From positions 256,600,519 to 256,664,518 of the forward strand of contig OW240912.1 in assembly GCA_933207985.1 (NCBI GenBank): a DNA stretch of 64,000 bases. Reading direction: 5' to 3'. The DNA is from Pelobates cultripes (lineage: Eukaryota; Chordata; Amphibia; Anura; Pelobatidae). Within the stretch, counting starts at the first letter, position 1; every line of letters starts with the position of its first letter. The notes beneath the pieces were generated by a model that was not told where the DNA came from, searched no databases, and saw only the letters and a program-made list of their open reading frames with translations. Shown one piece after another: positions 22,570 through 32,850 of the stretch. The position numbers and the translations under genes were made by a program.

Positions 22570-24047
22570 CAGTTGTGCTAAATTGCATATTAGTGGATAA
22601 AAGTTTGCATACCCTTAGAGAATTAGTAATCTATGTACCATTTTGAAAGAAAACATGAGTGAGCAGGCAAAACACATTTCTTTGATTTCTTATGGGATTC
22701 ATATTCAACTGTAGGTTATAACAGAATGGCACAATCATAAAACAAAACATGTCAACAAAGAAAAAAAATGAAATGACCCCACGTTCAAAAGTCTGCATTC
22801 CCTTAGTTCTTAATACTGTGTATTGCCCCATTTAGCATCAATGACAGCGTGCAGTATTTTGTAATATTTCTCTATGAGGCCCCTAATTCTTGCAGGTGGT
22901 ATAGCTGCCCATTCGTCTTGGCCAGGTCATGAAAAGTCTTTGGTCGTCTTGCATGCCTTTCATGTTTGAGATCTCCCCAGAGTGGCTCGATGATATTAAG
23001 ACCAGGAGACTGTGATGGCCACTCCAGAACCTTCACTTTTTTCTTCTGTAACCACTGGAGGGTCATCTTGGCCTTGAGCTTAGGGTCTTTGTCATGCTGG
23101 AAAGTCCAAAAGTGTCTCATGCGCAGTCTTCGTGCAGAAGAATGCAAGTTGTCTGCCAGTATTTTCTGATAACATGTTGCATTCATCTTGCCATCAATTT
23201 TCACAAGATTCCCTGTGCATTTGCTTCACAGTGGGGATGGTATGGCTGTGACCATAAAGCTCTATTTTGGTCTTGTCACTCCAAATTACAGTATCTCAGA
23301 AGCTGTGAAGTGTGTAAAGGTGTTGTCAAGCATATTGTAACTGGGCTTTTTTGTGGTGACCATGCAGCTCATTTTTGTTCAAGTATCATCGTATTGTGCT
23401 CCTTGAAACAGCCACACCGCATTTTTCCAGAGAAGCCTGAATTTCACATGAGATTAACTATGTGTTTTTCATTGTATCCCAAACAATTCTTCGGGCAGTT
23501 GTGACAGAAATCTTTCTTTGTCTACCTGACCTTGGCTTGGTTTTAAGAGAAACCCAAATTTTCCACTTGTGATTCCAATAAGTACTGATTGGCATTTTCA
23601 AGACTTTGGATATCCTTTTATAACCTTTTCCATCTTTATAAGGTTCCATTACCTTGTTAAGCAGGTCTTTTGACAGTTATTTTCTGCTTCCCATGGCTCA
23701 ATATCTAGCCTGCTTAGTGCATCCATGTGAGAGCTGACAAACTCACTGACTATTTATACACAGACCCTAATCATAATTTAAAAAGGTGTGGGAAATTAAC
23801 CTTTAATGGCCATTTTAACCTGTGTGTGTCACCTTGTGTGTCTGTGACAAGGCCAAATATTTAAGGGTATCAGGGCCATTTGGATGATTTCTGTTATCAA
23901 TACGATTTGAAAATGTGATAATAAATGACTTCATATGATCAATATCCTTCAAAAAATACATTTTTTTGCATGATCAGTCATATTTTCAAAATCAATGCCA
24001 AAATTTGACAATTTGTGCCAGGGTAAGCAAACTTTTGAGTACAACTG
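22570..24047 (-). mobile_element. Tc1-like transposon, inactive
   Basis: The element is 1478 bp, flanked by TA at 22568-22569 and 24048-24049. Its ends CAGTTGTGCT... and ...AGTACAACTG are inverted, and the inner motif AAGTTTGCATACCC recurs reversed as GGTAAGCAAACTT. The minus-strand transposase is broken. It sits wholly inside a 1599-bp host intron, of which it makes up about 92 percent. Confidence 0.93.
22872..23690 (-). pseudogene. Tc1 transposase pseudogene
   Basis: The N-terminal piece (23458-23649) has the helix-turn-helix region GKGYKRISKVLKMPISTYW and a PRSGRQRK stretch. The C-terminal piece (22872-23204) has FQHDKDPKLKAK and VLEWPSQSPGLNIIEPLW, around the second and third acidic residues of the DDE catalytic triad. 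In the last motif the usual N-P-I-E-(N/H)-LW is NIIEPLW. Several frameshifts and stops separate the pieces. Confidence 0.9.
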
Positions 24048-24104
24048 TATCTGAATGTTAATGTGAATATATTAACTGATTGTTCCTTTTCCATATCATT
24101 AAAG

Positions 24105-24219
24105 CTGGACTCAGAGGGTCATTTCCATGGTGCTTTTGAACTAAAATCATTTGAAAGTGGGTTCTCAGGATCCCATAGAAGTTTCACTTTGGATGCCATT
24201 GTGACAGAGGATGGAACAG
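24105..24219 (+). CDS. Alpha-2-macroglobulin-like gene, 115-bp exon
   Basis: The acceptor ATATCATTAAAG precedes it and GTGACGTA follows. It encodes LDSEGHFHGAFELKSFES then GFSGSHRSFTLDAIVTEDGT plus one base. This corresponds to the family segment L(N/D)..G(C/H)F...V....F.L......(L).(E/D)A.I.E(E/D)GT(G/V) at the MG3/MG4 border. The phase-1 end implies a further exon starting mid-codon, not found up to position 64000. The acceptor pyrimidine tract is weak. Confidence 0.9.
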
Positions 24220-24378
24220 GTGACGTATAGCCACAAAAAGCAAAAAACTGATCCTGCTCAGTGTGAAAATATTGATAAATATCTACAAAGACCCATATTG
24301 TGCTGCGGTATTTACTGGGAATTACAAGTGTAAAAGAAGTCACAAAGTGAAACTGCACTGATACAATGTAGCCTAGTG

Positions 24379-24515
24379 ATGGCTAACCTTGACACCATGA
24401 TTTTTTTCTGGACTACATTTCCCATTATGCTCAGTTAGCTTTTAGACTCTAAAAGCTAGCTGAGCATCACGGGAAATGTAGTCCAAACAAAATTTATGGT
24501 GTCAAGGGTAGCCAT
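24379..24515. mobile_element. Palindromic MITE
   Basis: ATGGCTAACCTTGACACCAT pairs with the inverted ATGGTGTCAAGGGTAGCCAT at the other end, and CATTTCCC...CTCAG with CTGAG...GGGAAATG in the middle. A 137-bp hairpin element without coding capacity. Confidence 0.8.
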
Positions 24516-24905
24516 TATCATTGCTTGTCACTCCATGAATCTCCCGGGACAAGGGGAACCTTGTTGCAGATTTAAACCATCCTTGTTTTATTGGTAAGAG
24601 TTTTTAGAGTTTACAGTCTAGCAGAAATGGGACCTGTGATACACTATGTATAGACAAAGCTCTGAAATGAAATAAAGCTTGATGAAATAAGACATATTGG
24701 ATGATTGTAGATATTTATGAGAGACAAACTTACTGGAATGATTTAGAAGCTTATTTTAAATAGATACATGTCGATGGGGTGTTTAAAGATGATAGATGAG
24801 TTCTAGATATGTGGACCTATTCATGGGTAGTCTGCTCTACTTCAATTCCACGAACAGGCGAAAAACAAACATGACACAATCAAAACATGTAAATCTAAAA
24901 AGTAT
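24516..24905. other. Intronic sequence, nothing recognised
   Basis: No exon with the required phase 1 start was found here. Confidence 0.5.
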
Positions 24906-25036
24906 TTAACCCCTTCCCGACCTCTGACCCATCAAGTATGTCCGACAAAAAAAGTCCTTAACCCTTTAAGGACACATGGCATGTGTGACACATCATGATT
25001 CCCTTTTATTCCAGAAGTTTGGTCCTTAAGGGGTAA
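24906..25036. mobile_element. Short TTAA-type MITE
   Basis: It starts TTAACCCCTTCCC and ends GGTCCTTAAGGGGT, an inverted pair, with an internal repeat TTAACCCTTTAAGGAC. Probably a piggyBac- or Kolobok-mobilised fragment. Confidence 0.55.
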
Positions 25037-25716
25037 AAGAGCCACTATAGTCATCCAGACCACTTCCGTTCAATTAAGTTGTCTGGGTGCCAGGTTCCCC
25101 AGATTTTAATACAAAGAGATATGTGCACAGTATGGAGGAGGGTAAACATGAAGCTCTAACACTTAAAAATAGATAATACACATACATACAAAAGATGAGC
25201 TTCTGAATAGTAGTTCAACAGATATTCTGTAAAATAAAATTATACAACAATAGTGCAATACAGTATTGATAAAAAGCTTGAAAAGTAAAATACAAGAGTG
25301 GTGTCACTCACAAGCCTGGAGTCATACCCTCATATGACTCGGATAATATGCGCCTTTGGACCATCCCAGGATGTCCAGATCCTTCTTCTCCAGATTGTTC
25401 TGTGCTTTATTAACCCTTAACCAGCTCAAGAATATGCAGATGCCAGGTCAGAGAGATTTCTTTAAGAAAAGGTGCTTTATTGATCCAAATAAAAGTTACA
25501 CAATATAAAAACAATAAAAGTGTACCAGATAAACTTCTGGGTAGGCTGTGTAGTCCGTAACAGTGTCCAACCCAAATAAAAATGGACTGGACACTGTTAC
25601 AGACTATACAGCCTACCCAGAAGTTTATCTGGTACACTTTTATTGTTTTTATATTATGTAATTTTTATTTGGACACTGTTACGTACTATACAACTTACCC
25701 AGACGTTTATCTGGTA
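25037..25716. repeat. Rearranged flank of large palindrome with inner hairpin
   Basis: 25485-25560 and 25580-25660 form an inner inverted repeat (GATAAACTTCTGGGTAGGCT against AGCCTACCCAGAAGTTTATC in inverted form). Pieces of 25180-25500 recur inverted at 27170-27470, in a changed order. No coding content. Confidence 0.7.
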
Positions 25717-27058
25717 CAATAGACAAAAGGAAGGTAAGGGTGCGCCTAAATGTATAAATAGTATATAATATATAAAATATAACAATTATATAAAATATAG
25801 GATGAAATTTTAAAATAAGTGAGATAAAAGTCCAAAACACTTATCGAATGTCCGTTATAGTAGTTTCTCCTTGTAGAGACAACAAATCTTGGGACGTCAG
25901 ACGGGGTTGAGACTTCACAGTGATGTACTTGAATCCGGTGAGGTATGTATATAAAAGGAAAACAGAAAAAAAGGAGAACTCCAATGGTACAGTATATCAA
26001 TCACAGTATGAATATTGAGATAGTGCAAATGGTCCTACTCACATTTTTTGGAGCTAGAATTTAGATCCAATATATGCGCGTGAAGTGGAATGATCCCCAC
26101 TCATGGATATGTAGAGTAGTGCTTGATTGGAGAGTTCTTGGTCCGTGTTCAGTGTTCCAATCAATTTGACCCAAAATTGAGAGAATAAAAAATAGTGCTC
26201 TCTGTTTGTGATATAAAGTGATGGTATATAGAAAATTACTTACACAGTATAGGGCAGATTTGTACTGCTCAGTATAGGCGCTTAGGTGGTATAATCCCCA
26301 CCCCTGGATTCTTTCAATTCTTTGTAGATGTAGGTCAGGTGCAGGTATTAGATAAAATAAAATAAATAAATATAAAGAAAATGGCAATAAAATATTTTAT
26401 GCCAAATAAAATTCTTTATTAGAGATAAATAAAATAAATACTAATAATATCTACTAGATATCTAGGGGATGGGGTGGGGATTATACCACCTAAGCGCCTA
26501 TACTGAGCAGTACAAATCTGCCCTATACTGTGTAAGTAATTTTCTATATACCATCACTTTATATCACAAACAGAGAGCACTATTTTTTATTCTCTCAATT
26601 TTGGGTCAAATTGATTGGAACACTGAACACGGACCAAGAACTCTCCAATCAAGCACTACTCTACATATCCATGAGTGGGGATCATTCCACTTCATGCGCA
26701 TATATTGGAGCTAAATTCTAGCTCCAAAAAATGTGAGTAGGACCATTTGCACTATCTCAATATTCATACTGTGATTGATATACTGTACCATTGGAGTTCT
26801 CCTTTTTTTCTGTTTTCCTTTTATATACATACCTCACCGGATTCAAGTACATCACTGTGAAGTCTCAACCCCGTCTGACGTCCCAAGATTTGTTGTCTCT
26901 ACAAGGAGAAACTACTATAACGGACATTCGATAAGTGTTTTGGACTTTTATCTCACTTATTTTAAAATTTCATCCTATATTTTATATAATTGTTATATTT
27001 TATATATTATATACTATTTATACATTTAGGCGCACCCTTACCTTCCTTTTGTCTATTG
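25717..27058. repeat. Large near-perfect palindrome, 585-bp arms
   Basis: Left arm 25717-26301 and right arm 26474-27058 are inverted copies. Paired coordinates sum to 52775 at both ends, so there is no net insertion or deletion across 585 bp. An 84-codon open frame on the minus strand at 25746-26000 is repeated without amino acid change on the plus strand at 26775-27029. The spacer is 172 bp. Part of the arm (GGTGGGGATTATACCACC and following bases) resembles the Penelope-like arms at 41467-42544, so it is probably an ORF-less Penelope-type double copy. The translated ORFs are not recognisable proteins. Confidence 0.9.
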
Positions 27059-27650
27059 TTTTCTATATTTAGGGGATCATAGGGGACTCCCCTTTGAGGT
27101 GTGCTGCCTTCTTACCAATTCTGTGGCAGTTAAGCGCTGATTTTTTCCTTGTTTATCTGGTACACTTTTATTGTTTTTATATTGTGTAACTTTTATTTGG
27201 ATCAATAAAGCACCTTTTCTTAAAGAAATCTCTCTGACCTGGCATCTGCATATTCTTGAGCTGGTTAAGGGTTAATAAAGCACAGAACACTCTGTGCTTT
27301 ATTGATCCAAATAAAAGTTACACAATATAAAAATAATAAAAGTGTATTTTACTTTTCAAGCTTTTTAGCAATACTTTATTGCACTATTGTTGTATAATGT
27401 TATTTTGCAGAATATCTGTTGAACTACAATTCAGAAGTTCCATCTTTTGTACTTATGTATATCCCCAGGTTTTAACCCTTCAGATGTAAACATCCAATGT
27501 TTACATTGCAGGGTTAATCCAGCCTCTAGCGGCTGTCTTCCTGACAGCCGCTAGAGGTGCTTCCCCGACGCTCAATGCGAAAATCGCATTGAGCACGCAG
27601 GATGTCCATAGGAAAGCATTGAAAAATGCTTTCCAATGGGCATTTTACAT
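27059..27650. repeat. Palindrome flank and hairpin repeat
   Basis: 27150-27470 holds shuffled inverted pieces of 25180-25500. 27523-27557 is a perfect 15-bp stem (CCTCTAGCGGCTGTC / GACAGCCGCTAGAGG) with a 5-base loop, typical of a MITE fragment. Confidence 0.65.
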
Positions 27651-29650
27651 TTTTTTTATAATTCTTTATTTTTGGTGCAAATCATGGCAATTTTGACAAA
27701 ATAGGTAAAGTATGCCACAGCGGCAAATATAAGTCGGTAGACAGTTGTCTTAACGGTATGAGGCATGACATTGATGAACATTGCACATTTTCTATAAATA
27801 GCTTTCTAGACAATGGTTACTAGCTGTCATGTCTATAACATCTATGTTCCTATACAAAAGCAGCACTCTTGATCCGAATGTGTCTAAAGGTTTTTCTGTA
27901 TGTAGGAGGGGTTGGTACGCCGCCTGGACCATCGTGGAGTACTATCAACTGTAGTGATTAACCCTGTTTGTACATTTTGCTTTTAAAGAAGCCTCTTGTG
28001 TAACATTTATGTACAATGACAGGTACCCTCTTGTGGTGGCAAGAGCTACTTTGTTTGGGCCTTTGTAGGGCAAGGGTTGTAGTGCCTACTAGGTATCTAA
28101 GGAACCATGGTTCCACTAGCCTTGTACCTTACGTGTAGGGTAGGTTTAGCAAAAGACATGTCTGTCTAAAGGTGGGGTTGACCGCTTGGTACGGTCAACA
28201 TGGGTCAATGCAGGCTGCGTTGTCGAGGCTTGGTTATGTCCTTTATCTATTTGGACAAGTGTTATCTTATGGTATATGTAGTGCATGGAGCATATCATTG
28301 CCTGCTAGGGTTTGTGGAGTTGTGTGCCTAATGCGTTTGGGGAGTTGGTGAGCAGTCCGGGCAAAGTGATGAGGCTGTTATAGGTCCCCAGTCCCTAAGG
28401 GTGGTGAGCTTAGGAGCTATACTGGGTTGGAGACATGTAGGTTAGTCTAGTGTGCTAGGAGCTGAGGTTGTGTTGGTAGCCCTGGGTATACACGGTCTGG
28501 TCCACTTGGTGCGGAGTGATGTTTAAGGGTCATGTGGGTGGGTAAGTTAAGGCTGCAGAGTGGGTAGTGCCCCTTTACCATGGGGTGGGGGGGGGGAGGT
28601 TATGTCGCCGGGGTTGGGTGTCATGGCCTTTGCGGGCCTCGTCTGTGTATGGGCACCAGGTAGGGTTCTAAGCCCTTAATAGCTACCATATGCAAAACAA
28701 AAGAACATTAACTAAAGATAGAGATTAACAAAAAGAAACATTTTATTATGTCATTGCGGCATCAGGTTGCAGAACTTTGACTGTCTATAGGGACAAAGGG
28801 TGGTATGTCTGCCACATTCCACTGGTGAGACCGAGGCGGATCTGTCGAGGGAGTGTTGCGGTCATCTAGACCCAAGGCTGTTAGTAGTGCAGGGTTGTCT
28901 TTAGGATCCGCTGCCTTGTACGTTTTCCCATCATTAGTAGCTAAGAGAGAGCCCGGGTCGCCCATCTGTATGAAAGTCCAGCTTTTTGCAGGGCTGTCGT
29001 AATGGGCTGCATTGACTTGCACCACAGCAGCGTGGTTCGGCTTAAGTCCTGGAAGTGGGATATAGTGCAGTCTTCAAATTCAAAGGCAATCTTTCCTTTA
29101 AGGGCCATCATTAGGCCTATTTTATCAGACAGGGTTTGGCATCTCAATATGATATGCCAAACCCTGTTGCGGGAGCTTGGGGTGATTTAGCAATGCGGTA
29201 TGCCCCCTCAAAGGAGAAGTATTTAGCCTGTATCATTGATAGTATGGTGGCTACCAGTCATCTGACAAAGCGGTGGAGTTCTTCCGGGGATACTGTCTCA
29301 GGAACCCCTCTAATCTTTACATTCTTCCTCCTGCATCTGTCATCAAGGGTTTTACCTTGCCTTGTGATTGCAGTTGTGTGCTATTTGTAGTTGGTGCACC
29401 TTGTTGCCAAGTGATTGCAGTCCCTGTTTAAGGTCCATAACCTCTTCTTCTGTGGCTCGGGTCCGTTCTGTCACAGCTTGTACTTCTGTAGCCATTAATG
29501 CCAAGTCTGCTTTGCACATTTGCTGCAGCATATGTTGCAGGCCATTTAACATGGTTTGGATATGCTGCTTAGTGGCTAGTGCTGAGTTCTCCGCCGCCTG
29601 TAGGGTCTCTCTGCCTGGTGAAGGCTGTGATGGGCTGTGGGGGGGCTATA
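27651..29650 (-). mobile_element. L1-type LINE, ORF1-only copy
   Basis: On the minus strand, an ORF1 region (about 29640-28762) is followed by about 1.1 kb of non-coding DNA and an A-rich 3' end at 27651-27670. No endonuclease or reverse transcriptase region is present between them. This is either a HAL1-like ORF1-only element or an internal deletion. Confidence 0.65.
28762..29600 (-). pseudogene. L1 ORF1 (RNA-binding chaperone) pseudogene
   Basis: ORF1p binds LINE RNA as a coiled-coil trimer. The order seen is a coiled-coil stretch (AVTERTRATEEEVMDLKQGL, ...LGNKVHQLQ), then the RRM-like core start RCRRKNVKIRGVP, which matches the family's R(R/K)xNxxIRGVPE motif. The C-terminal domain follows with KGKIAFEFEDCTISHFQDLS, and a tail ends IDSQSSAT. 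The pieces are in two frames with a stop-bearing overlap near 29000, so the gene is broken. Confidence 0.75.
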
Positions 29651-29799
29651 TATAATATATATATATGTTTTCTTTTTTTTATTATCTCTCCCTCCCTCTC
29701 CCTGCCACTGATCGGTCTTCTTATTAAATAGTTGTAAAAAAGTAAAAAAAAATATATATATGTTAATAAATATATATATATGTATATATATATATATAC

Positions 29800-29846
<47 letters not shown>

Positions 29847-29970
29847 TATACATAACATCATACTAAGTGTATTTTTTATTAATATATATACACTTAGAGT
29901 AAAATTACACACGTATATATATATATATAAAATATATATAACTATATATTGTGTATATATATATATATAT
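29651..29970. repeat. (TA)n-rich microsatellite block
   Basis: Long TA/ATATAT runs with short unique islands lie at the edge of the first Ngaro element. No coding content. Confidence 0.9.
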
Positions 29971-30090
29971 TTGTGGTCATGGCAATATAGCCGTATATGG
30001 AAACATAGCATATAATAACATATCAATATTTGGAATTAGTCGGTTGTGGTGTGCCGAAACCGACAGAGGAGTAGGCCTGTAAAAGTGGGC
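29971..30090 (-). repeat. Ngaro B2 terminal repeat
   Basis: 120 bp beginning TTGTGGTCATGGCAATATAG on the + strand. It is identical to 30230-30349 except CAT/CGT near its start. Confidence 0.95.
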
Positions 30091-30133
30091 CCACCTTAGA
30101 GGGTGTTGTAATAGAGGGAGTGGTGGGTGGGTT

Positions 30134-30229
30134 GACTCGCCAGACCATTAAGGTAATGTGGGAGTGGATTGGCAGCCTTTTTATAGGGAAACCAAGCCCC
30201 TCCCACAACTACAGGCCAAGCCTTTTAAT
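30134..30229 (-). repeat. Ngaro A2 repeat
   Basis: Matches A1 at 35402-35496 (GACTCGCCAGACCATTAAGG start, CAAGCCTTTTAAT end) with one extra A. Confidence 0.95.
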
Positions 30230-30349
30230 TTGTGGTCGTGGCAATATAGCCGTATATGGAAACATAGCATATAATAACATATCAATATTTGGAATTAGTC
30301 GGTTGTGGTGTGCCGAAACCGACAGAGGAGTAGGCCTGTAAAAGTGGGC
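30230..30349 (-). repeat. Ngaro B1 repeat
   Basis: Directly abuts A2 and ends AAAGTGGGC. Coding sequence of the recombinase follows after about 40 bp. Confidence 0.95.
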
Positions 30350-30390
30350 AAAAATAAATTATCATAAGACGTAATACGTTGACCAAAACT

Positions 30391-31386
30391 TTATTTAGAT
30401 AAGTCACAGAAAGCTAGTCTTAATTCTTTAACAGGATTGGGTATGTAAAGAGTATAAGCGGAAGATTTCCAGCGTCCCATTGTTTTGATGATGTGCGGAG
30501 AAATGTGGTTAGCAGAAGCTGTAGATGCTGCTCCGATTCGGAAAGAATGATCCGAAAATTGACTAGGGTTCAAGCCGAGTCTAGTCAACAGCAGTCTTAC
30601 ATAGAGCATAAACTTTACTGTAGTTAGAACGTTACCGTGCAGTTCTAGCAAAGGTTGTAATGGTTGTTTGTGGAGTGATAGTAGATAATTGTCAAAATTT
30701 TGTACAGGGCACCATTTGTTATGAGTAGGGTATAAGGGGATCGTAACGGTATGACCTATGGCGCTAAGTCCATAGTTCTTAGGTAATCAGGGGACGTGAT
30801 AGTCCTAGTTGTGAATCCGTTGGGACGGAGGAATCCATAAAAAGCAAGATATATGGCTGATTTTATTACCGTGTTTGTCCTGGGCTCAAAAGGAGAGGAA
30901 TCTAACAAGTTTATTAGTGCATGAAATATGTGGTTATCAATAGGTAGTCGTTTCTCGGGGATATGTGTATCTAATTTCTTAATGCCTCTAAGAACTGTCT
31001 TGATTTGATATGAGGACAGGAAACTCGTGGCGTTGGGTTGTTGAATTAGCATGTGGTGTTGAATTCCCATAAGGTATAGTTTTATAGTATTAAATGATAG
31101 TTTAAGGTTGATGTGGCAAAAAAGAAGTGAAACCCAATATTGTTTCTATCGTGAACATATCGTGAATGTGAAATTCAGTGATGAATTTTTTGAATATGTG
31201 AAAAGCTCTGTCGTAAGTGTTTCTAGTGTTTACAGAGAGTGCCATGTGAGAAATGTGACGTGCGTGATTTAACAAAGCTTTTAATCCATTATCATGTCTG
31301 TGAAATGTCTGGAGTTGCCCGTCTGGAGGCGGTGGGTAGTGTCGTGAAGAATTCCTGAAAACGAAATCGAGACAAGTGATCAGCAC
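30391..31386 (-). pseudogene. Ngaro tyrosine recombinase, frameshifted
   Basis: The N-terminal SAM-like core-binding part is 31386-31102 (NTRNTYDRAFHIFKKFI). The middle catalytic part is 31070-30756 with IYLAFYGFLRP, carrying the first Arg. The C-terminal part is 30651-30391 with DHSFRIGAAS (His-x-x-Arg), MGRWKSSAY, and the probable nucleophile Tyr in TLYI. The R-H-R-Y set is therefore visible, but in three pieces in different frames. It overlaps the end of the RT frame by 95 bp. The role is to insert the circular cDNA. Confidence 0.88.
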
Positions 31387-32850
31387 TGATGTTTGTGCAC
31401 CCTGGGACGTGAATACATGTTATAAAGAATTGACAAGTGGCTGCTATCCATGTGAGTCGTCTCAATAGCCTCATAATTACCAGGGATGATGACCGGCCTT
31501 TATTGACAATATGGCAAGTAGCCATATTATCAGAATAGCACCACACCGTGTGACCGGACCACTGGCGGCCCCAGGTAACGGCCGCAGCCACGATGGGGTA
31601 CAATTCGAATAAAGCTGAGGTCTCTGTGAATTTTGTGGGTGCTTTGACCTCAGTTGGCCATGGCCCCACGAGCCATAGGTCACCCCATATGGCTGCAAAC
31701 CCCATGTTTGCTGCAGCGTCTGTCCATATTGTAGGTGAAGTGTCTGAGTGAGATGGTATAAACATGGCACGCCCATTCCAAGAAGTGAGGAAAATCCTCC
31801 ACATGCTCAAATCGGATGTCGCATGTTTGTCTAGTGAAATGTAAGATGTGTCTGAGGTGAATTGTGGAAATAGTGATAGCAAATGTGAAATAAATGATCT
31901 CCCCTGGGGAATAATTCTCATTGCAAAATTAAGCGATCCCAGCAATGATTGTAGGTCTTTCTTAGTGCAACGACCTTGCTGTAGGTAGTGGTCAATACTT
32001 GCCAGTATACGCTCAATTTTCTCCTGAGGGAGGCTGGCCTGCATGTGTACTGTGTCTAGTTGTATTCCTAAAAATTGCATCTGGGTGGCGGGCCCCAGGG
32101 TCTTGTGTGGGGAGACTGGAACAGAAAGTGACTCAAATAATGCCAACATGTGTTTTAAACTTGTGGGTGGACTTGTGTTGTTCTCAATTGTGAGGAAGTC
32201 GTCTAAATAGTGAATCACAGAGGGACATTGGTAAACATTTAGCAACAACCAACATAAAGCCTCTGCAAATGTGTCGAAAATACGCGGGCTGCTCTTAGAG
32301 CCAAAAGTGAGACGCGTGAAGAAATAGTATAACCCTTCCCATTTAATGCCGTGAAGGTGCCAAAGTGTAGGGTGCATAGGCTGTAGTTTGAAGGCATTTA
32401 CTACATCCGTTTTGCTTAACCATGCCCCTGTGCCAGCTTTAATGATAGCCCCGATGGCATGGTCGATAGTGGCGTAATGTAGTGAAAACTCTTCAGATGG
32501 TATCAGTGAATTTAGGCTAGGGACCGTGGAGGAATGTGGTGCGGATAAATCAATGATCAGCCTGGGTTTAAGTGAGTTTTTCCCCGTGACAATCCCAATG
32601 GGATTGGTTCTCCAAGAATTGAAGGGTGGTGAAAAGAATGGACCCAGCAAAAACCTTGTTTCACCTCGGTTGTGATAAGTTTAAGTACCAGCTGTGGGTC
32701 ATCCCGTGTGGAAAGTAAGTTGTCACATTCCAGTGTGCCTGTAGGTAAATGTATCAACCCTGTGTGAAATCCCTCCGATAATCCTGTTATGAGATAGTCG
32801 CTGAAGTGTCGAGACGTAGCAAATCGGTGAATAAGCTGAGGTTCACGCAT
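31292..32850 (-). pseudogene. Ngaro reverse transcriptase/RNase H
   Basis: The main open frame (32650-31292, 452 codons) has LKPRLIIDLS (residues 28-37), KTDVVNAF (80-87), the catalytic HYLDD (147-151), and an RNase H domain with Asp311 (IWTDAA), Glu349 (ALFELYP), Asp374 (YSDN) and Asp424 (NISADHLSR). The RT start lies in another frame at 32850-32640 (SDYLITGLSEGFHTGLIH). The shift falls in a run of five T (minus strand) and moves -1. The second Ngaro copy reads through the same place in one frame (GFLFGPFSTPPF), so this is a lesion or sequence error. Confidence 0.93.

Noticed and set aside
25746..27029. Duplicate 84- and 81-codon ORFs on opposite strands as a possible gene pair
   Set aside because: They are the same DNA read in the two arms of a palindrome; the proteins match nothing known to me and conservation reflects recent DNA identity.
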